From Mycobacterium numidiamassiliense (GTDB lineage: Bacteria > Actinomycetota > Actinomycetes > Mycobacteriales > Mycobacteriaceae): 64,000 nucleotides of DNA. Below are positions 49,818 through 57,581 of the stretch, piece after piece (the first letter of the stretch is position 1; every line of letters starts with the position of its first letter). Position numbers and translations under genes: made by a program. The stretch lies in the NCBI RefSeq assembly GCF_900157365.1, contig NZ_FUEZ01000004.1, positions 3,087,066 to 3,151,065 on the forward strand, given 5' to 3'. Under the pieces are notes generated by a model. It searched no databases, had not been told where the DNA came from, and was given only the letters and a program-made list of their open reading frames with translations.

Positions 49818-50375
49818 ATGAGCAATCAACTAGTGGGAATCGCGGCTACAGCTCAACTGCTCGACGGTCGGTTCGTATCGTTGCGTCCCCTCGGCGCCGA
49901 AGACGCAGAAGCGACGGTGGCGCTCCATCAGCATCTCAGCGACTATGACAGATACTTCCGCTTCTTTACGCTGAACCAGATTAATCTCAACGAGCTCGTC
50001 GGCAAGATGACTGAGCCCGCACAAGGTCATTGTGCTGTCGGTGCATTCGACGCTGACCGACTGATCGGAGTGGCAAACTACGTCGTCGTTCACGACGATC
50101 CGAAAGCTGCTGAAATTGCAGTTGCGGTCGCCCATGAAGATCACTCGCTTGGTGTAGGAACGGCCTTATTGAGGCATCTAGCCCAGCTCGCTCGCGCTCG
50201 TGGGGTCGAGCGGTTCGTGGCCGATGTTCTAGGCGAGAATCAACTCATGCTGACGGTATTTTTCGATCTTGGCTGGCCTTGTAAGTCAAAAGGTTGCGGA
50301 TCGGTTCGTCATCTGGAAATCGAGCTACCCGATCGTCTTGACGAGACGCCGACGGCAGCCAATGCGATTGCATAG
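49818..50375 (+). CDS. GNAT-family N-acetyltransferase
   Basis: 185 residues with a single GNAT domain: VSLRPLGAEDAEATVALHQHLSDYDRYFRFF, AVGAFDADRLIGVANYVVV, and the acetyl-CoA loop AHEDHSLGVGTALLRHLAQLAR. It resembles the catalytic domain of the Pat-type enzyme at 19663 without the cyclic nucleotide domain. A USP gene starts 13 bp after its stop. Since a USP is a known substrate of mycobacterial Pat, this operon suggests an acetyltransferase-USP pair, but that link is inferred. The start has gggagaaacg upstream. Confidence 0.82.
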   Translation: MSNQLVGIAATAQLLDGRFVSLRPLGAEDAEATVALHQHLSDYDRYFRFFTLNQINLNELVGKMTEPAQGHCAVGAFDADRLIGVANYVVVHDDPKAAEIAVAVAHEDHSLGVGTALLRHLAQLARARGVERFVADVLGENQLMLTVFFDLGWPCKSKGCGSVRHLEIELPDRLDETPTAANAIA

Positions 50376-50388
50376 CAAGGAGCGTGAA

Positions 50389-51279
50389 ATGTCAGACACC
50401 ACAAAGGAACACGGAATGCTGGTCTGCGTCGACGGATCGGTGGCATCTGACGCTGCGGTAGCCTGGGCAGCCCGCGAGGCCGTCATGCGGCACGTGCCGA
50501 TCACGCTGATCCACGTTGTTGCCCCCGTGGTTGTCGGCTGGCCGGTGGGTCAACTGTATGCGGAGCCCGACATGCCCGAGTGGCAGAAGGCAAGCGCAGA
50601 GCACGTCGTCGATCGGGCCCGCAAGACACTTAACACCAACCTGGGTGAGTCCGATCCACCCGAAATACGCAGTGCAATAGTGTATTCCACCGTTGTCCCG
50701 GCGCTGATTGACGCGTCAAAGGATGCTTGGATGCTCGTGGCCGGAAGTCATGGACTGGGTGCGTTGGGACGGCTGCTGCTGGGCTCGGTCACTACGGCAC
50801 TGATTCACCATGCGCACTGCCCGGTCGCGGTTATTCACTCCGATAACGGCGCGGTTCCTGATCCCAATGCTCCTGTGCTACTGGGGATCGATGGATCGCC
50901 TGCCTCGGAAGCGGCGACTGCCTTGGCCTTTGATGAAGCGTCTCGTCGAGGGGTTGAGTTGGAGGCGCTGCACGCGTGGAGTGATGTCGGCGTGTTCCCG
51001 ATGCTCGGGATGGACTGGCGGGACAGCGAGGCTAAGGGAGATGAGATCCTCGCCGAACGTCTCGCCGGCTGGCACGAACAGTACCCAGATGTGCGCGTGA
51101 AGCGGGTGCTCTGTTGTGACCAGCCTTCTCGGTGGCTGCTCAAGGAATCGGAGCACGCTCAGCTGGTGGTCGTCGGCAGCCACGGTCGCGGAGGTTTTGC
51201 CGGGATGCTTCTGGGTTCAGTCAGCTCCGCTATGGCCCACGCGGCAAAGGTGCCAGTGATTGTCACCCGTGGCAGCTAG
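50389..51279 (+). CDS. Universal stress protein (two-domain, ATP-loop type)
   Basis: 296 residues, similar in design to Rv2623/Rv2005c. Domain 1 has HGMLVCVDGSVASDAAVAWAAREAVMRHVPITLIHVVAP and VAGSHGLGALGRLLLGSVTTALIHHAHCPVAVI. Domain 2 has APVLLGIDGSPASEAATALAFDEASRRGVELEALHAWSD and VVVGSHGRGGFAGMLLGSVSSAMAHAAKVPVIV. Both keep the G-2x-G-9x-G(S/T) ATP-binding pattern. ATG 50389 follows aaggag. It is the second gene of the GNAT operon. Confidence 0.9.
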   Translation: MSDTTKEHGMLVCVDGSVASDAAVAWAAREAVMRHVPITLIHVVAPVVVGWPVGQLYAEPDMPEWQKASAEHVVDRARKTLNTNLGESDPPEIRSAIVYSTVVPALIDASKDAWMLVAGSHGLGALGRLLLGSVTTALIHHAHCPVAVIHSDNGAVPDPNAPVLLGIDGSPASEAATALAFDEASRRGVELEALHAWSDVGVFPMLGMDWRDSEAKGDEILAERLAGWHEQYPDVRVKRVLCCDQPSRWLLKESEHAQLVVVGSHGRGGFAGMLLGSVSSAMAHAAKVPVIVTRGS

Positions 51280-51307
51280 CGCGCGGCGTGGGCGCCATGC
51301 ACTGAAA

Positions 51308-51343
51308 GGGTCTTTGGTCCTCAGGATCTAGGACATTCGATGA
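51308..51343. promoter_or_regulatory. Tandem DosR boxes upstream of fdxA
   Basis: 51308-51321 gggtctttggtcct (eight of nine) and a weaker core 51330-51343 aggacattcgatga (five of nine, left half intact), exactly 22 bp apart, 38-73 bp before ATG 51381. Confidence 0.72.
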
Positions 51344-51380
51344 GTGCGACGGCCCTCCCGGGTTGGCTACCGTCAAGTTC

Positions 51381-51737
51381 ATGACCTACGTGATCGGCGC
51401 TGCTTGTGTAGATGTAAAGGACAAGTCCTGTGTTCAGGAGTGCCCGGTTGACTGCATCTACGAGGGCGCGCGAACGATGTATATCAATCCCGACGAGTGC
51501 GTGGATTGCGGTGCTTGCATGTCAATCTGCCGTCTCGACGCGATTTACTGGGAGGGTGATCTGCCCGATGACGAGTTACAGCACCTGGAGGACAACGCGG
51601 CTTTCTTCAGTCAAGTGCTCCCAGGCCGAAATTGCGCGCTGGGTTCACCGGGTGGGGCCGACAACTTAGGTCCAGTCGGCGTCGACACGCCGTTTGTCGC
51701 CGCGCTGCCTCACTCGACGGTTCGCAAGCACCCGTAG
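51381..51737 (+). CDS. fdxA: Ferredoxin FdxA (Rv2007c ortholog)
   Basis: 118 residues (Rv2007c has 114). Cysteine motifs CVDVKDKSCVQECPVDCIYEG and NPDECVDCGACMSICR hold a [3Fe-4S] and a [4Fe-4S] cluster as in seven-iron bacterial ferredoxins. The following WEGDLPDDELQHLEDNAAFFSQVLPGR matches FdxA closely. ATG 51381 gives the family start MTYVIG. A DosR core pair lies upstream; fdxA is a DosR-regulon gene in M. tuberculosis. It could exchange electrons with the flavodoxin or nitroreductases made from the same island. Confidence 0.93.
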   Translation: MTYVIGAACVDVKDKSCVQECPVDCIYEGARTMYINPDECVDCGACMSICRLDAIYWEGDLPDDELQHLEDNAAFFSQVLPGRNCALGSPGGADNLGPVGVDTPFVAALPHSTVRKHP

Positions 51738-51759
51738 CGTCCGCTTGCCCTACAAGTCG

Positions 51760-52575
51760 TTATTTGCGTACGACGAGCACCGAGCACCCGGAGTGACCGA
51801 AGTGTGGGGTGATTGGACCGATCATGCGGGCGGCTTTGTCGGCGTCTGAGCTGTCAACTACCGCGAGCTGAACAGGTTCCTGTGTGTTTGTGAGGAATTC
51901 AGCGGCGCCGCGCCGCGCGGCGGCCGGACGGACGTGCACCTCACGGTACTCAGATACCCAGCGGCGAAGCCGATGATCCAGCTGGCGGTAGGGAATCTCA
52001 CCTACACCCCAACGCCAAACCCCCAGCGCCAGAATTGGCGCCTCGCGAAGTCTCGCCTCCCTGAATCCGTACTCAAGCACGGCGTCGTTATCGGGGGATT
52101 CGTCGACGACGACCGCGACCGATCCGGAATCCGATTCGGCAGCGCCACGATTGTGGCGAATGATGGCTACCGGGCAATGAGCCTTCTGGGCAACGGCGTC
52201 GGCGGTCGAGCCGATCACCCTGCGGGCTAGCCCCCCAATCCCGATGGATCCGATGCAGACCATTGCCGCATAGCGTGACTCGCTGATCAGAGCGCCCGCA
52301 GGCGATCCGTGCACGAGGTCGGTTTCAATTTTGACCTGCTGACCCACGGCATGCAGCGCGGCGGAAGCAGCGCGAAGCGCCGTTTCGCCGTACTCGATAT
52401 CCAGACTCTCATCAGCCGCGGGTCCATCTGGCTGTTGTTCGGGTATTGCATGAATCAGGCGCAGCGGTACATCGCGGCTAATTGCCTCGGCGACAGCCCA
52501 TTTGGCCGCATTTATCGCGGCGTCGGAGCCATCGATACCTACAACGACCCGTTGTTGGGATTGCGGGTGAGTCAT
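51760..52575 (-). CDS. Universal stress protein (two-domain)
   Basis: 271 residues. Domain 1 starts QQRVVVGIDGSDAAINAAKWAVAEAISRDVPLRLIHAIPE, with VKIETDLVHGSPAGALISESRYAAMVCIGSIGIGGLARRVIGSTADAVAQKAHCPVAIIR. Domain 2 (around 145-270) is divergent and ends in HSGCSVLVVRK. It belongs to the Rv2624c/Rv2028c-like group. It is transcribed away from the two tandem USP genes. Strong DosR cores (52656 and 52677) are 80-115 bp upstream. It is convergent with fdxA, with 22 bp between stops. Confidence 0.9.
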   Translation of the reverse strand: MTHPQSQQRVVVGIDGSDAAINAAKWAVAEAISRDVPLRLIHAIPEQQPDGPAADESLDIEYGETALRAASAALHAVGQQVKIETDLVHGSPAGALISESRYAAMVCIGSIGIGGLARRVIGSTADAVAQKAHCPVAIIRHNRGAAESDSGSVAVVVDESPDNDAVLEYGFREARLREAPILALGVWRWGVGEIPYRQLDHRLRRWVSEYREVHVRPAAARRGAAEFLTNTQEPVQLAVVDSSDADKAARMIGPITPHFGHSGCSVLVVRK

Positions 52576-52655
52576 TGCATCCTCCGATTGGAAGCTCTAA
52601 CGGGCTATCCCGTATCTCATTCGGAGACGTTATTGGGGATTCCCGCCTTTGAGCA

Positions 52656-52690
52656 GGGCCGTTCGACCCCCCTTTCGCGACGATGGTCCC
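52656..52690. promoter_or_regulatory. Tandem DosR boxes for leftward USP gene
   Basis: 52656-52669 gggccgttcgaccc (nine of nine) and 52677-52690 gcgacgatggtccc (eight of nine), 21 bp apart, upstream of the start at 52575. Confidence 0.8.
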
Positions 52691-52729
52691 TGCCGGCTGG
52701 ATCACTGCATCTCTACCGTGTGCGGCGGC

Positions 52730-52765
52730 AGGACTCATATCCACGTGGTTGGGGACTAAAGCCTC
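52730..52765. promoter_or_regulatory. Tandem DosR boxes for rightward USP gene
   Basis: 52752-52765 gggactaaagcctc (eight of nine) and 52730-52743 aggactcatatcca (six of nine), exactly 22 bp apart, 53-89 bp before ATG 52819. The 18 bases around the strong core recur at 53819-53836. Confidence 0.75.
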
Positions 52766-52818
52766 CTGATCGATGCCTGTTCGGACACTAGCGTTCTCGA
52801 TGAGTGAGGGAGGACGAG

Positions 52819-53706
52819 ATGTCCACGCCCGTGAAGCGATACGGCATCGTCGCAGGAGTCGACGGATCGGCTGCGTCGAATTTCGCAATCTGCTGGGCCG
52901 CGCATGAAGCGGCGATGCGTCGTATTCCGTTGACCTTGGTCCACATCGTCAACACCGTCATGCCGGTATGGCCGCAAATGCCGTCGACGGCCGAGGCTGG
53001 GGTCTGGCACGACGACGACGGCCGCCGGGTCCTCGACGAGGCGGTCAAGATCGCCGAAGACTCCACAAAGACATACCGCGAAATCGACATCGCAAGCGAG
53101 CTGAAACGTTCACCCCCGGTGCCGACGCTGATCGAAATGTCGGAAGAGGCGGAGATGGTCGTCGTGGGCAGCACCGGGCGCGGAGCGGTGGGCCGGGTTT
53201 TGCTGGGTTCAGTCAGCTCCGGTGTTGTGCGGGGCGCGAGCTGCCCGGTCGCCATCATCCACGAGGAAGACCCATCAACGCCCTATTCGGCGAAGGCGCC
53301 TGTGCTGGTGGGAGTCGATGGCTCGCCGGCCTCGGAGCTTGCGACAACCATTGCGTTCGACGAGGCGTCACGTCGGGGCGTCCACCTGAGGGCAGCGCAC
53401 GCGTGGAGCGATATCGGCTTGTTTGAACTCCCTGAGTCGGATTGGCCGGCAGTGCAACTGGAGGCAGACCGCAGACTGGCTGAATGTCTGGCGGGCTGGC
53501 AAGAGCGCTACCCGGATGTCGCCGTGCACCGGCTCGCTGTTTGTGACCGGCCGGCGCGGTTGCTGATCGAACAGTCGGAATCAGCTCAACTGGTTGTCGT
53601 GGGCAGCCACGGCCGAGGTGGCCTGAGCGGCATGCTGCTGGGTTCGGTGAGTAACGCGGTCGTTCACACGGTGAGTACGCCGGTCATCGTCGCGCGGCCG
53701 TCGTAG
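52819..53706 (+). CDS. Universal stress protein, first of a tandem duplicated pair
   Basis: 295 residues, both domains with ATP loops: VVVGSTGRGAVGRVLLGSVSSGVVRGASCPVAIIHEE in domain 1 and VVVGSHGRGGLSGMLLGSVSNAVVHTVSTPVIVARPS in domain 2. The middle APVLVGVDGSPASELATTIAFDEASRRGV matches Rv2623/Rv2005c. The protein is highly similar along its whole length to the next gene (53888), including identical length, so the two arose by tandem duplication with their promoters. ATG 52819 follows gaggacg. Confidence 0.92.
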   Translation: MSTPVKRYGIVAGVDGSAASNFAICWAAHEAAMRRIPLTLVHIVNTVMPVWPQMPSTAEAGVWHDDDGRRVLDEAVKIAEDSTKTYREIDIASELKRSPPVPTLIEMSEEAEMVVVGSTGRGAVGRVLLGSVSSGVVRGASCPVAIIHEEDPSTPYSAKAPVLVGVDGSPASELATTIAFDEASRRGVHLRAAHAWSDIGLFELPESDWPAVQLEADRRLAECLAGWQERYPDVAVHRLAVCDRPARLLIEQSESAQLVVVGSHGRGGLSGMLLGSVSNAVVHTVSTPVIVARPS

Positions 53707-53798
53707 GCCGCTCAGAGAAATCCAAACACCGATGGGAACTTGAGGCGAGAAGCCGGAATCAACGCCGACGGGGCAGACCTTGGCACCGTGCAACACCA

Positions 53799-53834
53799 AG
53801 GTCGCAGTACCACGCGTTTGGGGACTAAAGCCTC
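53799..53834. promoter_or_regulatory. Tandem DosR boxes for second duplicated USP gene
   Basis: 53821-53834 gggactaaagcctc (eight of nine) and 53799-53812 aggtcgcagtacca (six of nine), exactly 22 bp apart, 54-90 bp before ATG 53888. Confidence 0.75.
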
Positions 53835-53887
53835 ATGATCGGCGACTGTTCTGGCAATAGCGTTTTGAGTGACCGAAGGAGAACGAA

Positions 53888-54775
53888 ATGTCTGCAACCG
53901 GGCAGCGTTACGGCATAGTCGCCGGGGTAGATGGGTCTACCGCATCTGACGCCGCTGTCTTGTGGGCAGCGCAGGACGCCGTCACGCGAAATGTCCCGCT
54001 GACCCTGGTCCACGCATTCAATACATTCGTGCCGACGTTTCCGCAAATACCGATGCCCACCGGAGATGTGATGTGGCCGGAGGACGACGGTCGCACGGTC
54101 CTCGAGCAGGCGGTCAAGATCGCCCAAGACGCCGCGCCGGCAGGGCAGAACATTGCCATAACAACTGAGCTGAACTATTCGCCGCCCGTGCTGGCCCTGA
54201 CTGACATGTCGGAAGAGGCAGAGATGGTCGTCGTGGGTTGCACTGGGCGCGGAGCCTTAGCCCGGGTGATACTGGGTTCGGTCTGTTCAGGCGTGCTTCA
54301 CCGCGCGAAGTGCCCGGTAGCGGTGATACACGAAAAAGCCGCCGATGTCCCGCATTCCCATCGGGCGCCGGTGTTGGTCGGAATCGACGGATCGCCGGCT
54401 TCAGAGCTTGCCACGGGTATCGCGTTTGACGAAGCAGCGCGTCGCGGTGTCGCTTTGAGGGCATTGCATGCGTGGAGTGACCGTGAGCTTTTCGAACTCC
54501 CAGGGTATGACTGGACGGCGGTGGAAGCGGAGGCCGAGCGAAACCTGGCCGAATGCCTGGCCGGATGGCAAGAACGCTATCCCGATGTCGTGGTGGAGCG
54601 CCTGATTGTTCGTGATCGGCCGGCTCGGCAATTGACCGAGCACTCGGAATCGGCCCAGCTGGTCGTTGTGGGCAGCCACGGCCGAGGTCACGTCAGCGGC
54701 GCGATGCTGGGTTCGGTCAGCAACTCGGTCGTCCAATCTGTTCGGGTACCAGTCATCGTCGCCCGGCCGTCCTAG
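53888..54775 (+). CDS. Universal stress protein, second of a tandem duplicated pair
   Basis: 295 residues. Domain 1: RYGIVAGVDGSTASDAAVLWAAQDAVTRNVPLTLVHAFNT, VVVGCTGRGALARVILGSVCSGVLHRAKCPVAVIHEK. Domain 2: APVLVGIDGSPASELATGIAFDEAARRGVALRALHAWSD, VVVGSHGRGHVSGAMLGSVSNSVVQ. ATP-loop glycines are kept in both domains. It differs from the 52819 copy mainly in loops and surface residues, indicating that the duplication is not very recent. The Rv2004c-like gene follows 42 bp downstream, the Rv2005c-Rv2004c order of M. tuberculosis. Confidence 0.92.
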   Translation: MSATGQRYGIVAGVDGSTASDAAVLWAAQDAVTRNVPLTLVHAFNTFVPTFPQIPMPTGDVMWPEDDGRTVLEQAVKIAQDAAPAGQNIAITTELNYSPPVLALTDMSEEAEMVVVGCTGRGALARVILGSVCSGVLHRAKCPVAVIHEKAADVPHSHRAPVLVGIDGSPASELATGIAFDEAARRGVALRALHAWSDRELFELPGYDWTAVEAEAERNLAECLAGWQERYPDVVVERLIVRDRPARQLTEHSESAQLVVVGSHGRGHVSGAMLGSVSNSVVQSVRVPVIVARPS

Positions 54776-54817
54776 GCTGCGCCGCGAAATGTCTTCAGCG
54801 ACAGAGAAGCCGCCATC

Positions 54818-56362
54818 ATGACGACTGCGATCCGGACCAGTGGGGCCGCCGAGGTGGGGACGGCTGACGTGCCCTACGTCGATGTCCACGAAACCCACAC
54901 GGGTGTGGTGGTGCTGATCGGCGACCGCGCATTTAAGGCAAAGAAACCGGTGTTGACCGACTTTCTCGATTTCCGGACGGTTGAGCAGCGTGAGCGCGCA
55001 TGCGCGCGGGAAGTCGAGTTGAACAGCCGCCTCTCTCCCGACAGCTATCTTGGTGTTGCGCACCTCACCGATCCCAGCGGAGGGCCAGACGAACCAATCG
55101 TCGTGATGCGGCGATACCACGACGATGACCGGTTGGCGTCCGTGATGAACCGCGGTCCCGCCGAATACGTCCGGGGCGTGCTGGACACCATCGCCGGTGT
55201 GTTGGCTCGTTTCCATAAGGACGCCGGGCGAAGTCGGGTGATCGATGCCCAGGCGACGGCAACGGCGGTCGACGGACGCTGGCGCGAAAACCTGTCAGAG
55301 CTGAACTGTTATGCGAGCAAAGCGAATTCAGGCGTCGATTACGAGACTCTATCGCGGATCCACCGCCTTGCTGCCGAATTCACCTCTGGTCGCGCCCCTT
55401 TGTTCGGGCAGCGGATCGATGAAGGGTGCATTGTTGACGGCCACGCCGACCTGCTGGCCGACGATATTTTTTGCGCGGCTACCGGTCCAGCACTGCTCGA
55501 CTGTCTCGAGTTCGACGACAAACTCCGTTACGTCGACTGTATCGACGACGCTGCCTTCCTGGCGATGGATCTAGAGTTTCTGGGCCGCAAAGATCTTGGC
55601 GACTATTTCCTCGAACGCTACGCCGTGCACTCGGCCGATACGGCGCCATCGTCGTTGCGGGACTTCTACATTGCCTACCGAGCGGTGGTAAGAGCGAAGG
55701 TTGCCTGCGTACGACTGACACAGGGCAAGCTGGATGCTGCCGAAGATGCCACCCGACATCTGGCCATCGCGACCCGGCACCTGGAACACGGTAGCGTTCG
55801 TCTGGCGCTGGTCGGTGGAAATCCGGGAACCGGGAAGTCGACCATCGCTCACGCTCTAGCTGAAAAGGTAGGGGCACAGGTAATTTCAACTGACGACATC
55901 CGGCGGGAACTTCGGGAATCCGGCGCCATAACCGGGGACGCGGGAGTTCTGGATGGGGGGCTTTATAGTGCCCGCAACGTCAGAATGGTCTACGACATGG
56001 CTCTGGACCGAGCGCGGGAGCTGTTAGGCAACGGGCAATCGGTCATCCTCGACGGCACCTGGCGAGACTCACATCTTCGTGCCCATGCTCATCGGGTCGC
56101 TACGGAGACACTTTCGGCGATGGTAGAGCTCATGTGCGTGGCAACGAATGACGCCGCAGCCGAGAGGATAACGACTCGACGGGGGGGAAACTCCGATGTG
56201 ACTCCGGAGATTGCGGCGGCTGTGGCGTCCCGGAACACCGGCTGGGGAACCGCGTACTCGGTGGACACCTCTCAATCGCTCGAGCACTGTGTCCACGCGG
56301 CGCGAGACATTTGGTATCGGGCGATTTACGCGCCGGGTATGCGGATGACCGCCTGGTCCTGA
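54818..56362 (+). CDS. Rv2004c-like protein: aminoglycoside-phosphotransferase-like domain plus P-loop kinase
   Basis: 514 residues. The N-terminal half (around 18-300) has phosphotransferase-like features: VVVLIGDRAFKAKKPVLTDFLDFRT, HGHADLLADDI (catalytic-loop-like), LLDCLEFDDKLRYVD. The C-terminal part (around 330-510) is a P-loop kinase of the zeta-toxin/AAA_33 type with LVGGNPGTGKSTIAHALAE (Walker A), VISTDDIRREL and VILDGTWRDSHLRAHAH. M. tuberculosis Rv2004c has the same design and is DosR-regulated; its substrate is unknown. It lies 42 bp after a USP gene with no separate box, so the two are probably cotranscribed. Confidence 0.9.
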   Translation: MTTAIRTSGAAEVGTADVPYVDVHETHTGVVVLIGDRAFKAKKPVLTDFLDFRTVEQRERACAREVELNSRLSPDSYLGVAHLTDPSGGPDEPIVVMRRYHDDDRLASVMNRGPAEYVRGVLDTIAGVLARFHKDAGRSRVIDAQATATAVDGRWRENLSELNCYASKANSGVDYETLSRIHRLAAEFTSGRAPLFGQRIDEGCIVDGHADLLADDIFCAATGPALLDCLEFDDKLRYVDCIDDAAFLAMDLEFLGRKDLGDYFLERYAVHSADTAPSSLRDFYIAYRAVVRAKVACVRLTQGKLDAAEDATRHLAIATRHLEHGSVRLALVGGNPGTGKSTIAHALAEKVGAQVISTDDIRRELRESGAITGDAGVLDGGLYSARNVRMVYDMALDRARELLGNGQSVILDGTWRDSHLRAHAHRVATETLSAMVELMCVATNDAAAERITTRRGGNSDVTPEIAAAVASRNTGWGTAYSVDTSQSLEHCVHAARDIWYRAIYAPGMRMTAWS

Positions 56363-56378
56363 GCGGAAGGCAGAAGAC

Positions 56379-56423
56379 ATGTCAACGAAAACTATTGTCG
56401 CACCCCGTCCATGGACTGGTTGA
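56379..56423 (+). CDS. Possible 14-residue leader peptide
   Basis: ATG 56379 opens MSTKTIVAPRPWTG and stops at 56421-56423, 16 bp after the Rv2004c-like gene, with an aaggcag purine stretch upstream. The next short frame begins one base later. Too short to classify; it may be a chance frame or part of a translational relay into the ketosynthase gene. Confidence 0.22.
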   Translation: MSTKTIVAPRPWTG

Positions 56424-56424
56424 C

Positions 56425-56478
56425 ATGACAGCGCTGGCGAAGATGCCACCAGCAGCCGCGCCAGGGGGGTATCGCTGA
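56425..56478 (+). CDS. Possible 17-residue leader peptide coupled to ketosynthase start
   Basis: ATG 56425 opens MTALAKMPPAAAPGGYR and stops at 56476-56478, where TGATG overlaps the ATG of the ketosynthase gene. The overlap would allow termination-reinitiation. There is no strong ribosome binding site ahead of the ketosynthase itself except the gggggg run inside this frame. Confidence 0.28.
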   Translation: MTALAKMPPAAAPGGYR

Positions 56479-57581
56479 TGGTTCGGCATTGGCTGGTGAT
56501 GGACACCGACGGAGAAGGGGTGCCGGCACCGTTCGTCGCCCGGTTGGCAGGTGCCGGCCGGCATCTGCCCGAGACGCACCTCACCACAGAGGAATTGATG
56601 GCGACCACACGTCATCGCACCCACATCGATCTGGAACGATTGACCGGGATCCGCGAGCGCCGGGTTTCGGTGGGGGACGAGGATTCCTACACTCTGGCCA
56701 CGGCGGCGGCACTGAACTGTCTCGCCACTGCGCAACAGGATCCGACGTCGCTCGACGTGGTTATCAGCTGCAGCATCACGAAGCTCCGCGGCGGCTTTAC
56801 CCAATGGCTCGAGCCGACCATGAGTAGTGCCGTGGCCCGCGGGATCGGGGCCTCGCAGGCAATGACATTCGATGTATCGAATGCGTGCGCCGGGATGCTC
56901 ACCGGGGTAACGATTTTGAACAATTGGATCCGGCAGGGCATCGTGTCGCGCGGACTGGTGGTGAGCGGGGAGTACATTTCCCAGCTCGGCCATAACGCGG
57001 CCCGCCACATCCGCAACATCATGAGCAAAGAGCTTGCCTGCCTGACGCTCGGTGATGCCGGCGCGGCACTGCTGCTCGAGCGTGCTCCCGCCGGCTCCGC
57101 GGGCATCGGACTTGCCGGATTCACGACGGTCGCTGACTACAGCCGGCTCTGCCTGGCCTATCCAAAGGGCCACGATCCGGGCGCGCGGATGTTCACCAAT
57201 TCCCGGGCCATCCAGAAGGCCGCGATCGCCAACACGCCTTTGCTGCTGCACGAAGTGCTTGACACCGTCGGCATCTCGATCCACGACATCGACCACGTGA
57301 TCACCCACCAGACGTCGGCCCGGGCAATCCGCAAAGGAATGGCTCGGATGTCGGAGTCGTTCGGCGACAGTCCCCGCCACGACGCCGTGATCACCGTCGA
57401 CCGATACGGCAATACGGCATCGACGACCCACACGGTGGCTCTTGTCGAGGAACTCGAGGCCGGACGCATCGCGGCCGGGGAAAGGATTGCGCTGCTTGCG
57501 TTGGCCTCGGGACTCGAGATCGGCGTGGTCTTACTGACCCTGGATGAGGATTTGGTGAGCCGTTATGGGCACAGTCATTGA
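56478..57581 (+). CDS. 3-oxoacyl-ACP synthase III-like ketosynthase (complete catalytic triad)
   Basis: 367 residues of the thiolase/KAS III fold. The triad is present: Cys137 in FDVSNACAGMLTG, His277 in VITHQTSARAIR and Asn312 in YGNTASTTH. An N-terminal extension of about 20 residues precedes the family start VARLAGAGRHLPETHLTTEEL. It condenses an acyl thioester with a second acyl or malonyl unit; the actual substrate is unknown. The next gene, a ketosynthase-like protein without the His/Asn pair, overlaps it by 17 bp, and tgs1 overlaps that in turn. Relatives acting in pairs include PqsB/PqsC; OleA-type head-to-head condensation is another option. Confidence 0.85.
   Translation: MVRHWLVMDTDGEGVPAPFVARLAGAGRHLPETHLTTEELMATTRHRTHIDLERLTGIRERRVSVGDEDSYTLATAAALNCLATAQQDPTSLDVVISCSITKLRGGFTQWLEPTMSSAVARGIGASQAMTFDVSNACAGMLTGVTILNNWIRQGIVSRGLVVSGEYISQLGHNAARHIRNIMSKELACLTLGDAGAALLLERAPAGSAGIGLAGFTTVADYSRLCLAYPKGHDPGARMFTNSRAIQKAAIANTPLLLHEVLDTVGISIHDIDHVITHQTSARAIRKGMARMSESFGDSPRHDAVITVDRYGNTASTTHTVALVEELEAGRIAAGERIALLALASGLEIGVVLLTLDEDLVSRYGHSH

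Noticed and set aside
52309..52791. 160-codon rightward frame upstream of the tandem USPs
   Set aside because: It covers the 5' end of the leftward USP gene and three DosR cores, and has no recognisable domain.
56382..57431. 349-codon leftward frame over the ketosynthase gene
   Set aside because: Antisense shadow of a protein with an intact Cys-His-Asn triad; no ribosome binding site and no recognised domain.
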